Source of the DNA: Symbiodinium natans
Taxonomy: Eukaryota > Sar > Dinophyceae > Suessiales > Symbiodiniaceae
Length of the DNA: 64,000 nucleotides
Direction of reading: 5' to 3'
Assembly: GCA_905221605.1 (NCBI GenBank)
Contig: CAJNDS010002252.1
Location: 374,501 to 438,500 of the forward strand
Shown: in pieces, positions 33,475-43,590 of the stretch
Layout: every line of letters starts with the position of its first letter
Numbering within the stretch: the stretch's first letter is position 1
Position numbers and translations under genes: made by a program
The notes under the pieces: generated by a model
Seen by the model: the letters and a program-made list of their open reading frames with translations, nothing else
Database searches by the model: none
What the model was told of the DNA's origin: nothing

Positions 33475-33668
33475 TTCGTTTTCCCCTGAGGCGTTGGTTG
33501 TATCATTGCAACCTCCCTACCATCTGTCAGTGCTTGTACCATTTGTTGTCGATCTTCACCCCCATCACCACGATTTCCTTCGGCTTCATTGGCCGTTGGC
33601 GACAGTCCAGGTTCAGAGCGACGCCGCATCATGTCCATGGCGTTAAACAAACGGAAAATCTTTACCAA
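33417..33668 (-). CDS. Retroelement N-terminal reading frame (upstream of Gag)
   Basis: 83 codons starting at ATG (MVKIFRLFNAMDMMRRRSEP...), ending 33417. It overlaps the main polyprotein frame, which is open from about 33516 but has no ATG until its residue 19 (numbering from a GTG at 33474). The likely polyprotein therefore starts here and shifts by -1 in the overlap 33516-33420, near a run of G then A (caggggaaaacg). A separate small upstream ORF is the alternative. Confidence 0.5.
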   Translation of the reverse strand: MVKIFRLFNAMDMMRRRSEPGLSPTANEAEGNRGDGGEDRQQMVQALTDGREVAMIQPTPQGKTKWFRFKQQILSGASGLKKK

Positions 33669-33688
33669 TTCCGCAGGAAGCCTAATTT

Positions 33689-33700
33689 GGGCTCATAACC
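33689..33700 (-). other. Primer-binding site, half-tRNA-iMet type
   Basis: Minus-strand GGTTATGAGCCC one base inside the 5' LTR. It matches 11 of 12 positions of GGTTATGGGCCC, the complement of the anticodon stem-loop of initiator tRNA-Met, which is how Drosophila copia primes from a cleaved half-tRNA. It does not fit the 3'-CCA end of tRNA-iMet. Confidence 0.7.
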
Positions 33701-33701
33701 T

Positions 33702-33930
33702 ACGGGGGGCAACCGAAGGAGGACAGGGAACAAAACAGTCAACCCCAACAGAAGCCCTTAATACCCCTGGAACAACCAACAACCGAACAGCAAGCCCCCA
33801 AACCAAGGGCACACTTTTTACGAAATCTTCGACCGCTTTGGTCATGGCTTGAGCCAAAGATTACCGGGTTCATTGACCCTTCAACTTCCAATACCAACTC
33901 CTTTCTACAATACCAATTGCAGCTCCGCAC
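33702..33930 (-). repeat. 5' LTR, 229 bp
   Basis: Partner of 24012-24240 at a constant offset of 9690 bp. Should contain the element's promoter; no TATA or dinoflagellate TTTT-box motif could be assigned with confidence. Confidence 0.95.
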
Positions 33931-33935
33931 AGGGT
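33931..33935. repeat. Target-site duplication, 5 bp (AGGGT), right
   Basis: Match to 24007-24011; the sequence beyond is TTTAGGG repeat. Confidence 0.85.
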
Positions 33936-34516
33936 TTAGGGTTTAGGGCATAGGATTTAGGCTTAGGGCTTAAGGATGTTAAAGGCCGCAGCCACCCAGA
34001 ACCCTAACTCTGCAACCTCACTGTCTCCACAAGCCCTATCCGAAGGGCCCCGAATCCCGACCCTGTCCGCGTTGTGCGCAGGGTTTAGGGTTTAGGGTTT
34101 AGGGTTTAGGGTTTAGGGTTTAGGGTTTATATAGGGTTTAGGGTTTAGGGTTTGTGTCGGAGGCTGCTTAGGATTTAGGCTTGAAGGCTTAAGGGGTTGA
34201 AGGGACCCAAACCCGAAACCCTGAACCCTGAACCCTAAACCCTAAACCCTAAACCCCAAACCCCAAACCCCAAACCAGCGTCACTCGCAACAGCCTGCAG
34301 CCTTGTACAAGCCTGGGGCTTTAGGGTGTTTGCTTATTGCGTTTAGGCTTTGGGGTATAGGGTTTAGGGTTTAGGGTTTAGAGTTTAGGGTTTAGGGTTC
34401 AGGGAGAGAGAGAGAGAGAGTAAAGCCGATGCCCTAAACACCCAACAAACCTAAACCCGAAACCCTAAACCGTAAACACCCAACAAACCTAAACCCTAAA
34501 CCCTCAGCCCAAAAAC

Positions 34517-34603
34517 CTAAACCCTAAACCCTAAACCCTAAACCCTAAACCCTAAACCCTAAACCCTAAACCCTAAACCCTAAACCCTAAACCCTAAACC
34601 CTA
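34517..34603. repeat. CCCTAAA array
   Basis: About 12 perfect units immediately upstream of the exon-like island at 34614. Interval 33936-34516 holds shorter arrays in both orientations (34080-34152, 34215-34275, 34357-34402) and an (AG)n run at 34404-34419. Confidence 0.95.
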
Positions 34604-34613
34604 CTCCACCCAG

Positions 34614-34671
34614 GTTGCTGCAGGGCGCCGACAGTCGGCCCCGAGAAGCAGTCCAGGACCGCATTTCAAAG
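34614..34671 (+). CDS. Exon-like island, unidentified (LLQGADSRPREAVQDRISK)
   Basis: Flanked by CCCTAAA upstream and TTTAGGG downstream, the arrangement seen around confirmed exons. Acceptor ccag|gttgct; donor unclear. Product unknown. Confidence 0.35.
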
Positions 34672-35730
34672 GGTCTAGGGCTTAAGGTCTAGGGTCTAGG
34701 GTTTAGGGTTTAGGGTTTAGGGTTTAGGGTTTAGGGTTTAGGGTTTAGGGTCTGTTGTCTGTACTCGGAGGTCATGGGTAGTTCCAAGTAGAGTAGGGTT
34801 GATGGTTTATGGTTGGGGGTTTACAGTTTATGGCTTCATACAACCCTACGAAGTCATTTGGTGGGGCTTTAGAGGGTCTACTTGGAGAGGTTCATGGGTC
34901 CTAGGCGTACGCTTTCAGGTACATTGAGGGTTTAAAGCCCTAAACCCTAAACCCTAAACCCTAAACCCTAAACCCTAAACCCTAAACCCTAAACCCTAAA
35001 CCCTAAACCCTAAGCCCTTAAGTAGGTTTCGAGAGCCCGAGGGTCTGACCAGGGCTTTCGGGGCTTTTGGGAGGCCTAAGGGGCTTCAGGGGCTTTAGGA
35101 TCCTAAACCCTGAGCCCTTCACCGCTTGAGGGGTTTTACGGTGTAGGTTTGGGGTTTAGGGTTTAGGGTTTGGGGTTTAGGGTTTAGGGTTTAGGGTTTA
35201 GGGTTTAGGGTTTAGGGTGTAGGGTGTAGGGTTTGGGTGTAGGGTTTTTCGGTTTAGGGTTTAGGGCTGGGCCTGAACCCTGAGAGCCCTTTCGTGGCCC
35301 TTACGAGGCTCATGAATACCGACAATGAGTGGTGTTATACGCATGGTAGCTACAGTTCTAACTCAACTTTGCTTAGGATACTTCTGACCTCCAAACCCTA
35401 CACCCTAGCCACGTATCCCTAAGCCCAAAGCCCTGAGCCCTAAACCCTAAACCCTAAACCCTCAACCCTAAACCTACGTAGAACCCGATCCGTGAACCTC
35501 CAAGCCCTGTGCAGAGAGGCTGTGCTGACGGCAAGCCTGGCCTTGGTCTGAGGGTGTGGGGGGTTTAGGGTTTAGGGTTTAGGGTTTAGGGTTTAGGGCT
35601 TAGGGCTTAGGGTTTAGGGTTTAGGGTTTAGGGTTTACCCCTTACAATTAATAAGGACCCCAGGAAGGTTCTAACATCGTAAACCCCTGTGTCGGTTTCA
35701 TCTTCCGAGCTCAGGGCTTGGGGCCCTTAA

Positions 35731-35844
35731 AGGTTTAGGGTTTAGGGTTTAGGGTTTAGGGTTTAGGGTTTAGGGTTTAGGGTTTAGGGTTTAGGGTTTA
35801 GGGTTTAGGGTTTAGGGTTTAGGGTTTAGGGTTTAGGGTTTAGG
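35731..35844. repeat. TTTAGGG array
   Basis: About 16 perfect units. Interval 34672-36957 otherwise contains arrays at 34695-34750, 34936-35012, 35155-35262 and 35565-35637, variant AGAGGGT units at 35865-36000, a family B hairpin, and no confident gene. Confidence 0.95.
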
Positions 35845-36219
35845 GGCGTTGGAGGGTTCAGGGTTCAGGGTTTAGAGGGTGTAAGGGTGTAGAGGGTTTA
35901 GAGTGTTTAGAGGGGTTGAGGGTTTAGAGGGTCCAGAGGGTTTTTTTCAGGGTTTACCGGGTTGAGGAGGTTCAGAGGGTATAGAGGGTATTCAGGGTGT
36001 AGGATGTATAGGGTTTAAACCTAAACCCCCTCAACCACGAGCTTAAGACTCCAAAGCTTCCGGCTTCTTTGGATGCAGGGCTGATTCTTTGGTTCATTGC
36101 TTTTTTCATGGAGAGTGGGAGGGGGGTTGGGGTCGTCGGACATTGTTCGAGTCTCTGGGGAACCTCTGACCTAAGGTTCCTGCGCCTCTACTTCAACTAG
36201 TGTGTCGGGGTTGGGCTTG

Positions 36220-36318
36220 GGATGTTCCCCCTCATACTCACAGTCCTCAATAGGGATCATCGCACCCCCCCCTAGTAGAATCCCGATAAAGGACTGCTAG
36301 AATGAGGGGGAACACCCC
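36220..36318. mobile_element. Hairpin repeat, family B
   Basis: 'gggatgttccccctcatactcacagtcc' and 'ggactgctagaatgagggggaacacccc' are near-perfect inverted ends. Confidence 0.8.
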
Positions 36319-36383
36319 AGATTTGGGAGATTCTCGTGTCTAAGGGTCATGGGTTGGAAGTGTAGGCTAGATTGTTTAGGCCT

Positions 36384-36560
36384 TCCCTAAACCCTAAACC
36401 CTAAACCCTAAACCCTAAACCCTACACCCTAAACCCTAAACCCTAAACCCTAAACCCTAAACCCTAAACCCTAAACCTAAACCCTAAACCCTAAACCCTA
36501 AACCCTAAACCCTAAACCCTAAACCCTAAACCCTAAACCCTAAACCCTAAAACCCTAACT
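36384..36560. repeat. Long CCCTAAA array
   Basis: About 25 units with one CCCTACA and two frame slips. Confidence 0.95.
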
Positions 36561-36957
36561 CAGGGTTCAGGGTGTTGCGATTTGCGGCTTATAGGCGGCT
36601 CAGGGGTGTGAAACCCCGTGCACGCCGGACAAAGGCTGCGACGCATGAGCTGCAACGGTCGTAGGGCTCTTTAAGACCTTCTCTTGAAAGCAAGCTTCTG
36701 CGATTCCTCAGAAGCAGCCATTGTCAAAGAGATGTTCAACATACCCCTTGGGCACACCCCCTTAAACGAAATTGAGGGGTATGGTAAAGGCCTGCCTTAT
36801 ATTCTCCTTTTCGAGGTTAAGGGGTATGGGTTTGGGGTTTAGGGTTTAGGGGTTTAGGGTTTAGGGTTAATTTTGTTTAGGCATTTTGAAGCAGCCTTTC
36901 TTGCCAACAGCCGTATGGTTATGGCTTTTGGGTTTAAGGCTTCGTGCGCCGAGCGAG

Positions 36958-37007
36958 GTGAATGACTATCTCCGTCTCCAAGCCCTGGTGCGAGCCTACA
37001 CAGACAG
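36958..37007 (+). CDS. Exon-like island, unidentified (VNDYLRLQALVRAYTD)
   Basis: Acceptor gcgag|gtgaat, donor gacag|gcgtgg (GC), the local splice grammar, and a helix-like peptide. A TTTAGGG array follows at 37028. Probably an exon of an unknown gene. Interval 37060-38890 shows only repeats (arrays 37855-38028, 38140-38178) and two hairpin elements. Confidence 0.4.
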
Positions 37008-38210
37008 GCGTGGGCATCTTTGGTGTGTGTAGGGTTTAGGGTTTAGGGTTTAGGGTTTAGGGGTGCGTAAGTGTGCCTGAAGAATATTGTTTCGTAGGTT
37101 GTGAGCATAAAGCCGTGTGCAAACAACTCTTAGGTAACCGAAACCCTAAACTGCCCCAAACCCTAAACCCTAAACCCTACAGAAGCGGCCCTCAACCCTA
37201 AGCCCCAAACTCATTTGTTGCATCGGTCGGCCTTATTTTGCCTAACCGATTGATCTCATTGGCCTGGACGCTGGACCTGGCATTTATCTGCAACTCTTGT
37301 TGATCCAGTTTGCTTGACGACTCCGCTTTGTTTGCCGGTGCCATGAAGGTGTGATCTGTTTGGCAAAGGATCCACGTAATCGGGTGTGTAAAGTTGTGGT
37401 GGTATTACGGGCTGTGGGTGTTAGTAGATGACATTCCCCAAGCAAAACAGGGAAGCTCAGTGGGGCCCACACAAGAAGCCTAGTTTGCCAAGCAACGCCA
37501 CACAACCACAGCCTTAAACCTTAAACCCCAAAACCCGAAACCCAGCTGCAGCAGATACGGCTTGCTGATTGAGGCACGGAGAGGGACGGGAAGAGTGCAG
37601 CAGCAGGGGATATGATTAGGGCATGCTCCTCCAAGATCTGGGGGTTGATAGGATGAGTTTTTACGGGCTTAGGATTTAGGGGTTGACACGGCTTCGGGTT
37701 GGAGTTTACAGGGTTTAGGGGCTATCTCACCGTATTCTAGGCATGAAGTTCTTTCCAGCCCCCGCGGTCTTATCACCCGCCGAACAAGACCAGGTTTTTT
37801 CAGGACCCACTTTGTTCTTGGAGCTGCGAAGAAGCTCCCAAGCAATTCGTAAACCCTTAAACCCTTAAACCCTTCAACCCCTAAACCCTAAACCCCTAAA
37901 CCCCTAAACCCTAAAAGGCCTAAACCCCTAAACCCCTCAACCCCCAAACCCCTAAACCCCTAAACCCCCAAACCCCTAAACCCCTAAACCCCTAAACCCC
38001 TAAACCCCTAAACCCTAAACCCTAAACTCCCACCAAGCTAACAAATCTTCAGCTCCTTTGGCTCTGGTCCCCTCCCCTCTGCGTGCCTGCAGCGTGAGGC
38101 CGTGGGCGGCAGGGTTCGGGCTTGGTGTTTTAGGGTTTAGGGTTTAGGGTTTTAGGTTTAGGGTTTAGGGTTTAGGGTTGCCCGCCTTGTCTAAGGGTAG
38201 ATACATGGTC

Positions 38211-38332
38211 CCTTAATTTGGTCCCTTACCTTCTGGAAAGATTTCCGAGGTATGTGCCCTTGGGTTGTATGGGGTATTTTAGGGGGCCCTCATTTAAGGG
38301 CCCATATTACGGGACCATGTAACAACGCTTAA
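38211..38332. mobile_element. Hairpin repeat, family F
   Basis: Ends 'tacatggtcccttaattt' and 'cccatattacgggaccatgta'. Other copies: 39689-39803 and 46721-46878 (with internal telomere-type sequence). Confidence 0.75.
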
Positions 38333-38491
38333 GCATCAAAGTTTGTGGACCCTGCCATGTTCTTAGGTTATTTTTATCTATAGCCGTAAATCAAGGGTTC
38401 TCTAGGGCGTTTGAAGGGTAGGGTTTAGGCGAGCTGTTGGCAGACTGCAACTTTAAGGGTTGCATATGTGGAGGTCTAGGACTTAGGTACC

Positions 38492-38650
38492 TCTTGTAGG
38501 GTTCTTAAGGGAGGGGGGTTGAAGGGCGGGGGGTATGTAACCCAAGGTTCCCGATTACTCCCTACTACTCCCCAGGCTTCCCTAGGCTTCCCTAAGGTTT
38601 CCTAGGTACCTGCCCGCCTTGAACCCCCCTCCCTTAAGACACCTACAAGT
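38492..38650. mobile_element. Hairpin repeat, family C
   Basis: 'cttgtagggttcttaagggaggggggttgaa' against 'ttgaacccccctcccttaagacacctacaag'. Inverted ends of about 30 bp. Confidence 0.8.
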
Positions 38651-38896
38651 ATTTGGCCTTTCTGATATTACCTAAATCCTAAACCCCTAAACCCTAAACC
38701 CTAAACCCTAAACCCGGCGTATGGCTGTGCTAAGCGAAAGGGTACTGGCATCGGGCACAGGCGTGTTTTGAGGGTTGGGTGGTTGTTTGGGGACCCTAAG
38801 CCCTATACACCCTAAACCTGAAGCCCGACGCCCGAAGCCCTAAAGCCTAAACCCCTGACCCCTCGATCCAAGCCCTATAAGAAGGTTTGGGGCCGG

Positions 38897-39131
38897 GACT
38901 TGCTGGGGACATCACGGCCAAAGGCAGCCAGATCATGGAAGTGCCGAGCATCAACATTCCGAAGCTGGCCTAGCATCCGCGAGCTGAGGGCCATGCTGCG
39001 AAGGTGCAAGGGTGGCAGGCCCTGGGCTGTCCAGCATGCCTCGCCGTCTCCGTTTGAGCGGCGCGCCGGCTTGCAAAGAGGCTCTCGGGTGTATCTCCAA
39101 GCCCTGCGTGAGCCTTCGAAGCCTACGCGCT
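38897..39131 (+). CDS. Coding-like island, unidentified (GDITAKGSQIMEVPSINIPK)
   Basis: GC-rich, free of telomere repeat, with an open peptide LAGDITAKGSQIMEVPSINI; a second frame is open across the whole island (77 codons, RRCKGGRPWAVQHASPSP). True frame and splice pattern are undetermined. Confidence 0.35.
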
Positions 39132-39222
39132 AAGCCCTAAACCTTAAACCGTAAACCCTATACCCTTAACCACCCTAAACCCTAAATAAACCCAAGTCCC
39201 TAAACCCTGAACTTCCCTAAGC

Positions 39223-39342
39223 CCTGAACCCTAAACCCTAAACCCTAAACCCTAAACCCTAAACCCTAAACCCTAAACCCTAAACCCTAAACCCTAAACC
39301 CTAAACCCTAAACCCTAAACCCTAAACCCTAAACCCTAAACC
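39223..39342. repeat. CCCTAAA array
   Basis: About 17 perfect units; TTTAGGG counterpart arrays at 39440-39590. Confidence 0.95.
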
Positions 39343-39688
39343 CAAGCCTTATAAGAGGGGGTTTAGGGCTTCGGACCCAGGAGTCCCTCGTGGTACCCAT
39401 GGGCGAAGCAGCTGCTGGGCAACAATGGCACTCAATCGCGGTTTAGGGTTTAGGGTCATTTAGGGTTTAGGGTTTAGGGTTTAGGGTTTAGGGTTTAGGG
39501 TTTAGGGCTTAGGGTTTAGGGTTTAGGGTTTGGGGTCATTTAGGGTTTCAGGGTTTAGGGTTTTAGGGTTTGGGGTTTAGGGTTTAGCTATCACTCTCTC
39601 TGTGCCCTAGCAGCCTCGAAGCCCTGCCGCAAAGCCCTCAACCCTAATCCCTTAACCCTAAACCCTGAACCCAGGGCTGTGAGGGAAG

Positions 39689-39803
39689 TTGCATGGTCCC
39701 TTCTTATGGCCCCTTACCTTCTTGAAAGGGTTCTGAGGTATGGGCCCTTTGGTTTATGGGGTCTACAAGAGGCGCCCATGTAAGGGCCCATACTGAGGGA
39801 CCC
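39689..39803. mobile_element. Hairpin repeat, family F
   Basis: 'gttgcatggtcccttcttatggccccttacc' to 'taagggcccatactgagggaccct', parallel to the 38211 copy. Confidence 0.7.
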
Positions 39804-39960
39804 TAAACCCTAAGAAGGACCCGCAGCCCAACCATAGGCCACTCAAAATGCACGCCTACATTACCGCAGCCCCCAAGCCCCTATCCCTCACGCCCGAAAT
39901 CCTAAACCCTAAGCCCTAAACCCTAAACCGAAACCCTAAACCCTCCCAAGATCTACCAAG

Positions 39961-40000
39961 GATGACGAGATTGTAGCCCTCTCGGACTCGTCGAATGAAG
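39961..40000 (+). CDS. Probable exon (DDEIVALSDSSNE)
   Basis: Acceptor ccaag|gatgac, donor gaag|gttggc. Acidic/serine-rich peptide; assigned to the MEI2-like gene by position only. Confidence 0.4.
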
Positions 40001-43000
40001 GTTGGCAGCCGTTGGTGATGAGACCTCCTCCAGGCCACTTTTTTGTTGGAGTTTAGGGTCTAGGGTTTAGGATTTAGGGTTTAGGGTTTAGGGTTTAGGG
40101 CTAGGGTTTAGAAATCCGGGCGTATGGTTCAGGGCTCCAGGGCACTAGGGCACTAGAGCCCCCCCCCCCCCCCCAGAAAGCCAGCTCTCGCTTACTGCGG
40201 TGTGAGTTTTTGTTTGCGCAGCCAAACAAGGGGAAGACCGGGTCATACATCAGTGCTTCGGGCTATAGATACACCCATGTCAGCCCTGGCAGAAGGTCAA
40301 AAGCCGTCCCGAAATGCTTCTGGACCCGACTTAATCCCTCAACCCCTGAAATCCGCCAAGCCCTACACCCTACACCCTACACCCGATAACCCTAAGCCCT
40401 AAGCCCTAAGCCCTAAGCCCTAAGCCCTAAACCCTAAACCCTAAACCTAAACCCTAAACCCTAAACCTAAAACCCTAAAACCTAAACCCTAAAAACCCTA
40501 AACCTAAACCTAAACCCTAAACCCTAAACCCTAAACCCTTTCCTGGTTCCAGGGCTGGAGCATCTGGAAGCATATCTTCCGCAGCAAAAGCCCGTTTGGT
40601 CCCTGGCACTGGAGGCAGTGGCGTTTAGCGTTTAGGGTTTGGGTTTAGGGTTTAGGGTTTACGGTGAAGGGTTCTAACCCTTCACAGCGCTCCCTAAGCC
40701 CGAAACCCTAAGCAAAGGTTCTATAGCCCTACACTTAGAACCAAAACCCTGAACCTTAATCAACAAAAGGTTCCATAGCCCTAACCCTACAGTACTCCAA
40801 CATCCCCGTTTGGGAGGTTCGTGAGGGGAGGGACGAGGGTTTGGGGTTAGGACCCAGCGCAGGCCTCATTCCCTTTTCTTGGGGCCTAGGTTCCCTTGTA
40901 ATCGGTCCCTCTAGACCCAAAAGAGGTCCAAACCCTCAAATTGGGGTCACAAAACCCTAAATCTAAACCCTAAATTCTAAACCCTAAATTCTAAACCCTA
41001 AAATTCTAAACCCTTCGCCCTTTTAGGGTGAATTTGGCCCCCCAGGCACCAGGTTCAAGGGTTGATGCTACGGGGATTCAACGTGGAGGTTCTAGGGACC
41101 GATGGATTCCGAAAGCCACAAAGGCAACCCTAAACCCCAAATCCCGGACTTGGAGGCGTTTAGGGGTTGAAGGTAGGGTTTGGGGTTTAGGGTTTAGGGT
41201 TAGGGTTTAGGGTTTAGGGTTTAGGGTTTAGGGTTTAGGGTTTAGGTTTTCGGGGGGGGGGGGGGGGGGTTAGGTTTAGGCCTTAGGGATGCCCCCACAT
41301 AGATGACTCAGGACTTCAAGGATCTAGGACTTAGGAGTTCGGGCTTCGGGTTTAGGGCTTAGGGTGGGGGTTCCCATGTTGCGAAGAGCCCCAGCCCCCT
41401 AAACCCTAAACCCTCAACCCTAAATCCATCTTAAGATCCTAGAGAAGGTGGGAATCGATCAGCCTCCAGCCCAGCTCCATTTGTGCCGCTCGGCAGACGT
41501 GATGGCTCGGCAATTGGAGCCCCTAAGCCCTAAGCCCTAAACCCCAATCCCTACACCCAAAACCCTAACCCCTAAACCCTAACCCCAAAACCCAAAACCC
41601 TAGGCCTCAACACATGAACCAGCCTAGTTAACTTGGCAGCCTCCTCTCTGGACCCCTGTTCCGACGACGTGCTTCACCAAACCCTATAAATCAACCCTCA
41701 ACCCTAAACCCTAAACCCTAACCCTAAACCCTAAACCCTAAACCCTAAACCCAGAGAGGGGCATGGGCGTAGGGCTTAGAGCGCGGCGGAGCTGACTCGC
41801 CTCAGCCACTCGGAAGAACAGATGTCATCAATCCTGGGGCCTGCTAGCCGGAATAAGCCCTGTAAAGCCCTTGATAAACCTTCAATAGGGTTTAGGGTTT
41901 AGGATTTAGGGTTTAGGGGTTAGGGTTTAGGGTTTGGGGTTTAGGGTTTAGGGTTTAGGGTGAACAAGGAGCCCTGCCTACCTGAAAGAACTGCTTCTTG
42001 GCTCCTTGCGCTGAGGGACGGAGGAATTTGGCCTGCACCCGAGCAGCATCGAGTGGCTCACATCCACGAACCTTGGGGCGACGAAATGAGCACTTGGGTT
42101 TAGGGTTTAGGGTTTAGGGTTTAGGGTTTAGGGTTTAGGGTTTAGGGTTTAGGGTTTAAGGTTTAGGCCTTAGTAATTAGAAATAGGTTTTTTTTTTGTT
42201 GGGGGGGGGGTATCTTTATTATAGTATAGTCATAAGCTGGTTTTTTTCTCCAGGGTTTACTCCAAAGTAGGGGAACCTCGGGGAACGAAATGAGACCTAA
42301 GAGGGTTTATGGTTCCTAGACCTTAGCAGGTTTTGTACAAGTATAGGATGTCCCTAATATTTTACATGCTTCCTGATTCTTTAAGCTCAACAAGGAACCA
42401 ATACAGATCATCTTTTGAAGAGTAGTACCCCTCCCCAAGAATTGGAAGCGAAACGATCCCCAAAAGGGTTTATGGTTCATATACCTTAGTAGGCATGATT
42501 GTGGTATAGGATATACGACCCCAATACTGAACCCTAAACCCTAAACCCTACACCCTAAGCGTCCCCAGGAAGATGATGGTCCGCAACATCCCGGCGCGCT
42601 GCACTGAGCCGGAGTTCTGCCAATATCTCAACACCCTGGCGGTGGGCAACTCTGCCCCACTGGGGGTTCAGGGTTCAGGGTTTAGGGTTTAGGGTTTAGG
42701 GTTTAGGGGACCCTCTATTGGAATAATTTTCACACATGGTTCCTCTTAATTGGGGTTCAAGAGGATCATACTTAGGAATTCGTTTCTTGGGATATTGCCA
42801 CATGTTCCTCTTCTCGGGTTCAAGAGGGTCGTAATTTAGGACTATGCGTTCCAGAGTTTTTTTTTTTCAGGGCCCTCTCAGGTAGCAACCCTATGTAATC
42901 CCTGTAAACAATAAACCCTATAAAGCGTATAAATCCTAAGAAACCCCAATAAACCCTCTAAGCCCTATAAAAACTCATTAAAACCCTATGGTAAACCCTA

Positions 43001-43367
43001 TTAAAACCCTATGAAAACCCTCTTAAAACCCCATTACAACCCTAATAAAACCCTATTAGAACCCTTCCAAAAACCCACTAAAACCCAGGCAACTACATCC
43101 TTGAGATGCCCAAGTCCAGCCAGTCCAAGTGCAAGGGCTACGCCTTCGTCGCGATGAGCGACCCCATCTCCCTGGCGTCTTAGGATTTCTTGGGATTTTT
43201 TTTTTTGTTTATCTAAGCTGTTTGGGTACTAGAATTCCTAAGAAACAGCAAAAATCATGTTATTTGCTAGGGTTCCTTAGGTTCAGTTAAGGCGTGCCTG
43301 GCCCAGAAGTTGTGGCTCCAGTGCGTTCCCAGCAGAAAAAGCTCCCGGCCCCTGAAGATCCACCCAG
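39961..43367 (+). CDS. MEI2-like RNA-recognition-motif protein gene, partial, at least 3 (probably 6-7) exons
   Basis: The exons at 42569, 43089 and 43307 read MMVRNIPARCTEPEFCQYLN, NYILEMPKSSQSKCKGYAFV and WLQCVPSRKSSRPLKIHPA. This is the MEI2-type RRM: 'VRNIP..Y/C' RNP2-like strand, 'K..GYAFV' RNP1-like strand, then a short tail. Such proteins bind RNA and are numerous in dinoflagellates. A few residues between the first two exons (one small 3n+1 exon) are missing. Upstream islands at 39961, 40553, 41436 and 41792 have fitting splice sites but no diagnostic motifs. Start, stop and downstream exons not found. Confidence 0.7.
40553..40599 (+). CDS. Possible exon (LEHLEAYLPQQKPV)
   Basis: Acceptor ccag|ggctgg, possible GT donor. 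Two frames are open, so the reading is uncertain. Flanked upstream by a CCCTAAA array and downstream by TTTAGGG. Confidence 0.35.
41436..41516 (+). CDS. Probable exon (ILEKVGIDQPPAQLHLCRSA)
   Basis: 81 nt, 27 codons, phase 0 to 0, acceptor ttaag|atccta, donor attg|gagccc (GA). Protein-like, continuing DVMARQL. Function unknown. Confidence 0.45.
41792..41838 (+). CDS. Possible exon (LTRLSHSEEQMSSIL)
   Basis: Acceptor cggag|ctgact; 3' boundary unclear. Assigned by position only. Confidence 0.3.
42260..42515. mobile_element. Two copies of dispersed repeat family G
   Basis: 'gggaacgaaatgagacctaagagggtttatggttcctagaccttagcagg' and 'gaaacgatccccaaaagggtttatggttcatataccttagtagg', about 170 bp apart; third copy at 14813-14925. 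Confidence 0.6.
42569..42638 (+). CDS. MEI2-like RRM exon 1 (KMMVRNIPARCTEPEF)
   Basis: First strand and helix of the RRM. Acceptor cccag|gaagat, donor cctg|gcggtg (GC). 70 nt, phase 2 in, 0 out. CCCTAAA units end just upstream and TTTAGGG starts at 42674. Confidence 0.8.
43089..43174 (+). CDS. MEI2-like RRM exon 2 (SQSKCKGYAFVAMSDP)
   Basis: Contains the RNP1-equivalent KGYAFVAM. Acceptor cccag|gcaact, donor cctg|gcgtct (GC). Needs one base from a preceding small exon that I could not place. Confidence 0.8.
43307..43367 (+). CDS. MEI2-like RRM exon 3 (KLWLQCVPSRKSSRPLKIHP)
   Basis: Joins the previous exon in phase 0 across a 132-nt repeat-free intron. The VPSRKSS...I.PA pattern is the usual end of this RRM type. 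Donor not certain. Confidence 0.7.
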
Positions 43368-43555
43368 CTAGCTGGGTGAAAGTGTCCGAAGCACCAGAGC
43401 TGATCAGCTTGTAGGGTTTAGGGTTTAGGGTTTAGGGTTTAGGGTTTAGGGTTTAGGGTTTAGGGTTTTAGGGTTTAGGGTTTAGGGTTTAGGTGCTTGC
43501 AGGTGTGCCCGCCTTGACGCCCTTTTGGGGTTTGCCGTGTGTGCGTGTCTTTGCT

Positions 43556-43557
<2 letters not shown>

Positions 43558-43590
<33 letters not shown>
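43558..43590. repeat. Poly-G tract (33 nt)
   Basis: Uninterrupted G. Length may be unreliable in the assembly. Confidence 0.9.

Larger units (their letters stand above)
24007..33935 (-). mobile_element. Ty1/copia-type LTR retrotransposon, near complete, antisense to the ABC gene
   Basis: About 9.9 kb, transcribed on the minus strand: 5' LTR 33930-33702, primer site 33700-33689, reading frames 33668-24425, polypurine tract 24252-24241, 3' LTR 24240-24012, flanked by a 5-bp duplication. Domain order Gag, protease, integrase, RT, RNase H is the copia order. LTRs differ at one base (24105 versus 33795) of 229, so the insertion is recent. Additional domains not in ordinary copia elements are annotated below. 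Two -1 frame displacements mean it is either inactive, frameshift-translated or mis-sequenced at homopolymers. Confidence 0.95.

Noticed and set aside
25610-33698. Many plus-strand ORFs of 60-187 codons inside the retroelement
   Set aside because: Antisense shadows of the polyprotein; no motifs of their own.
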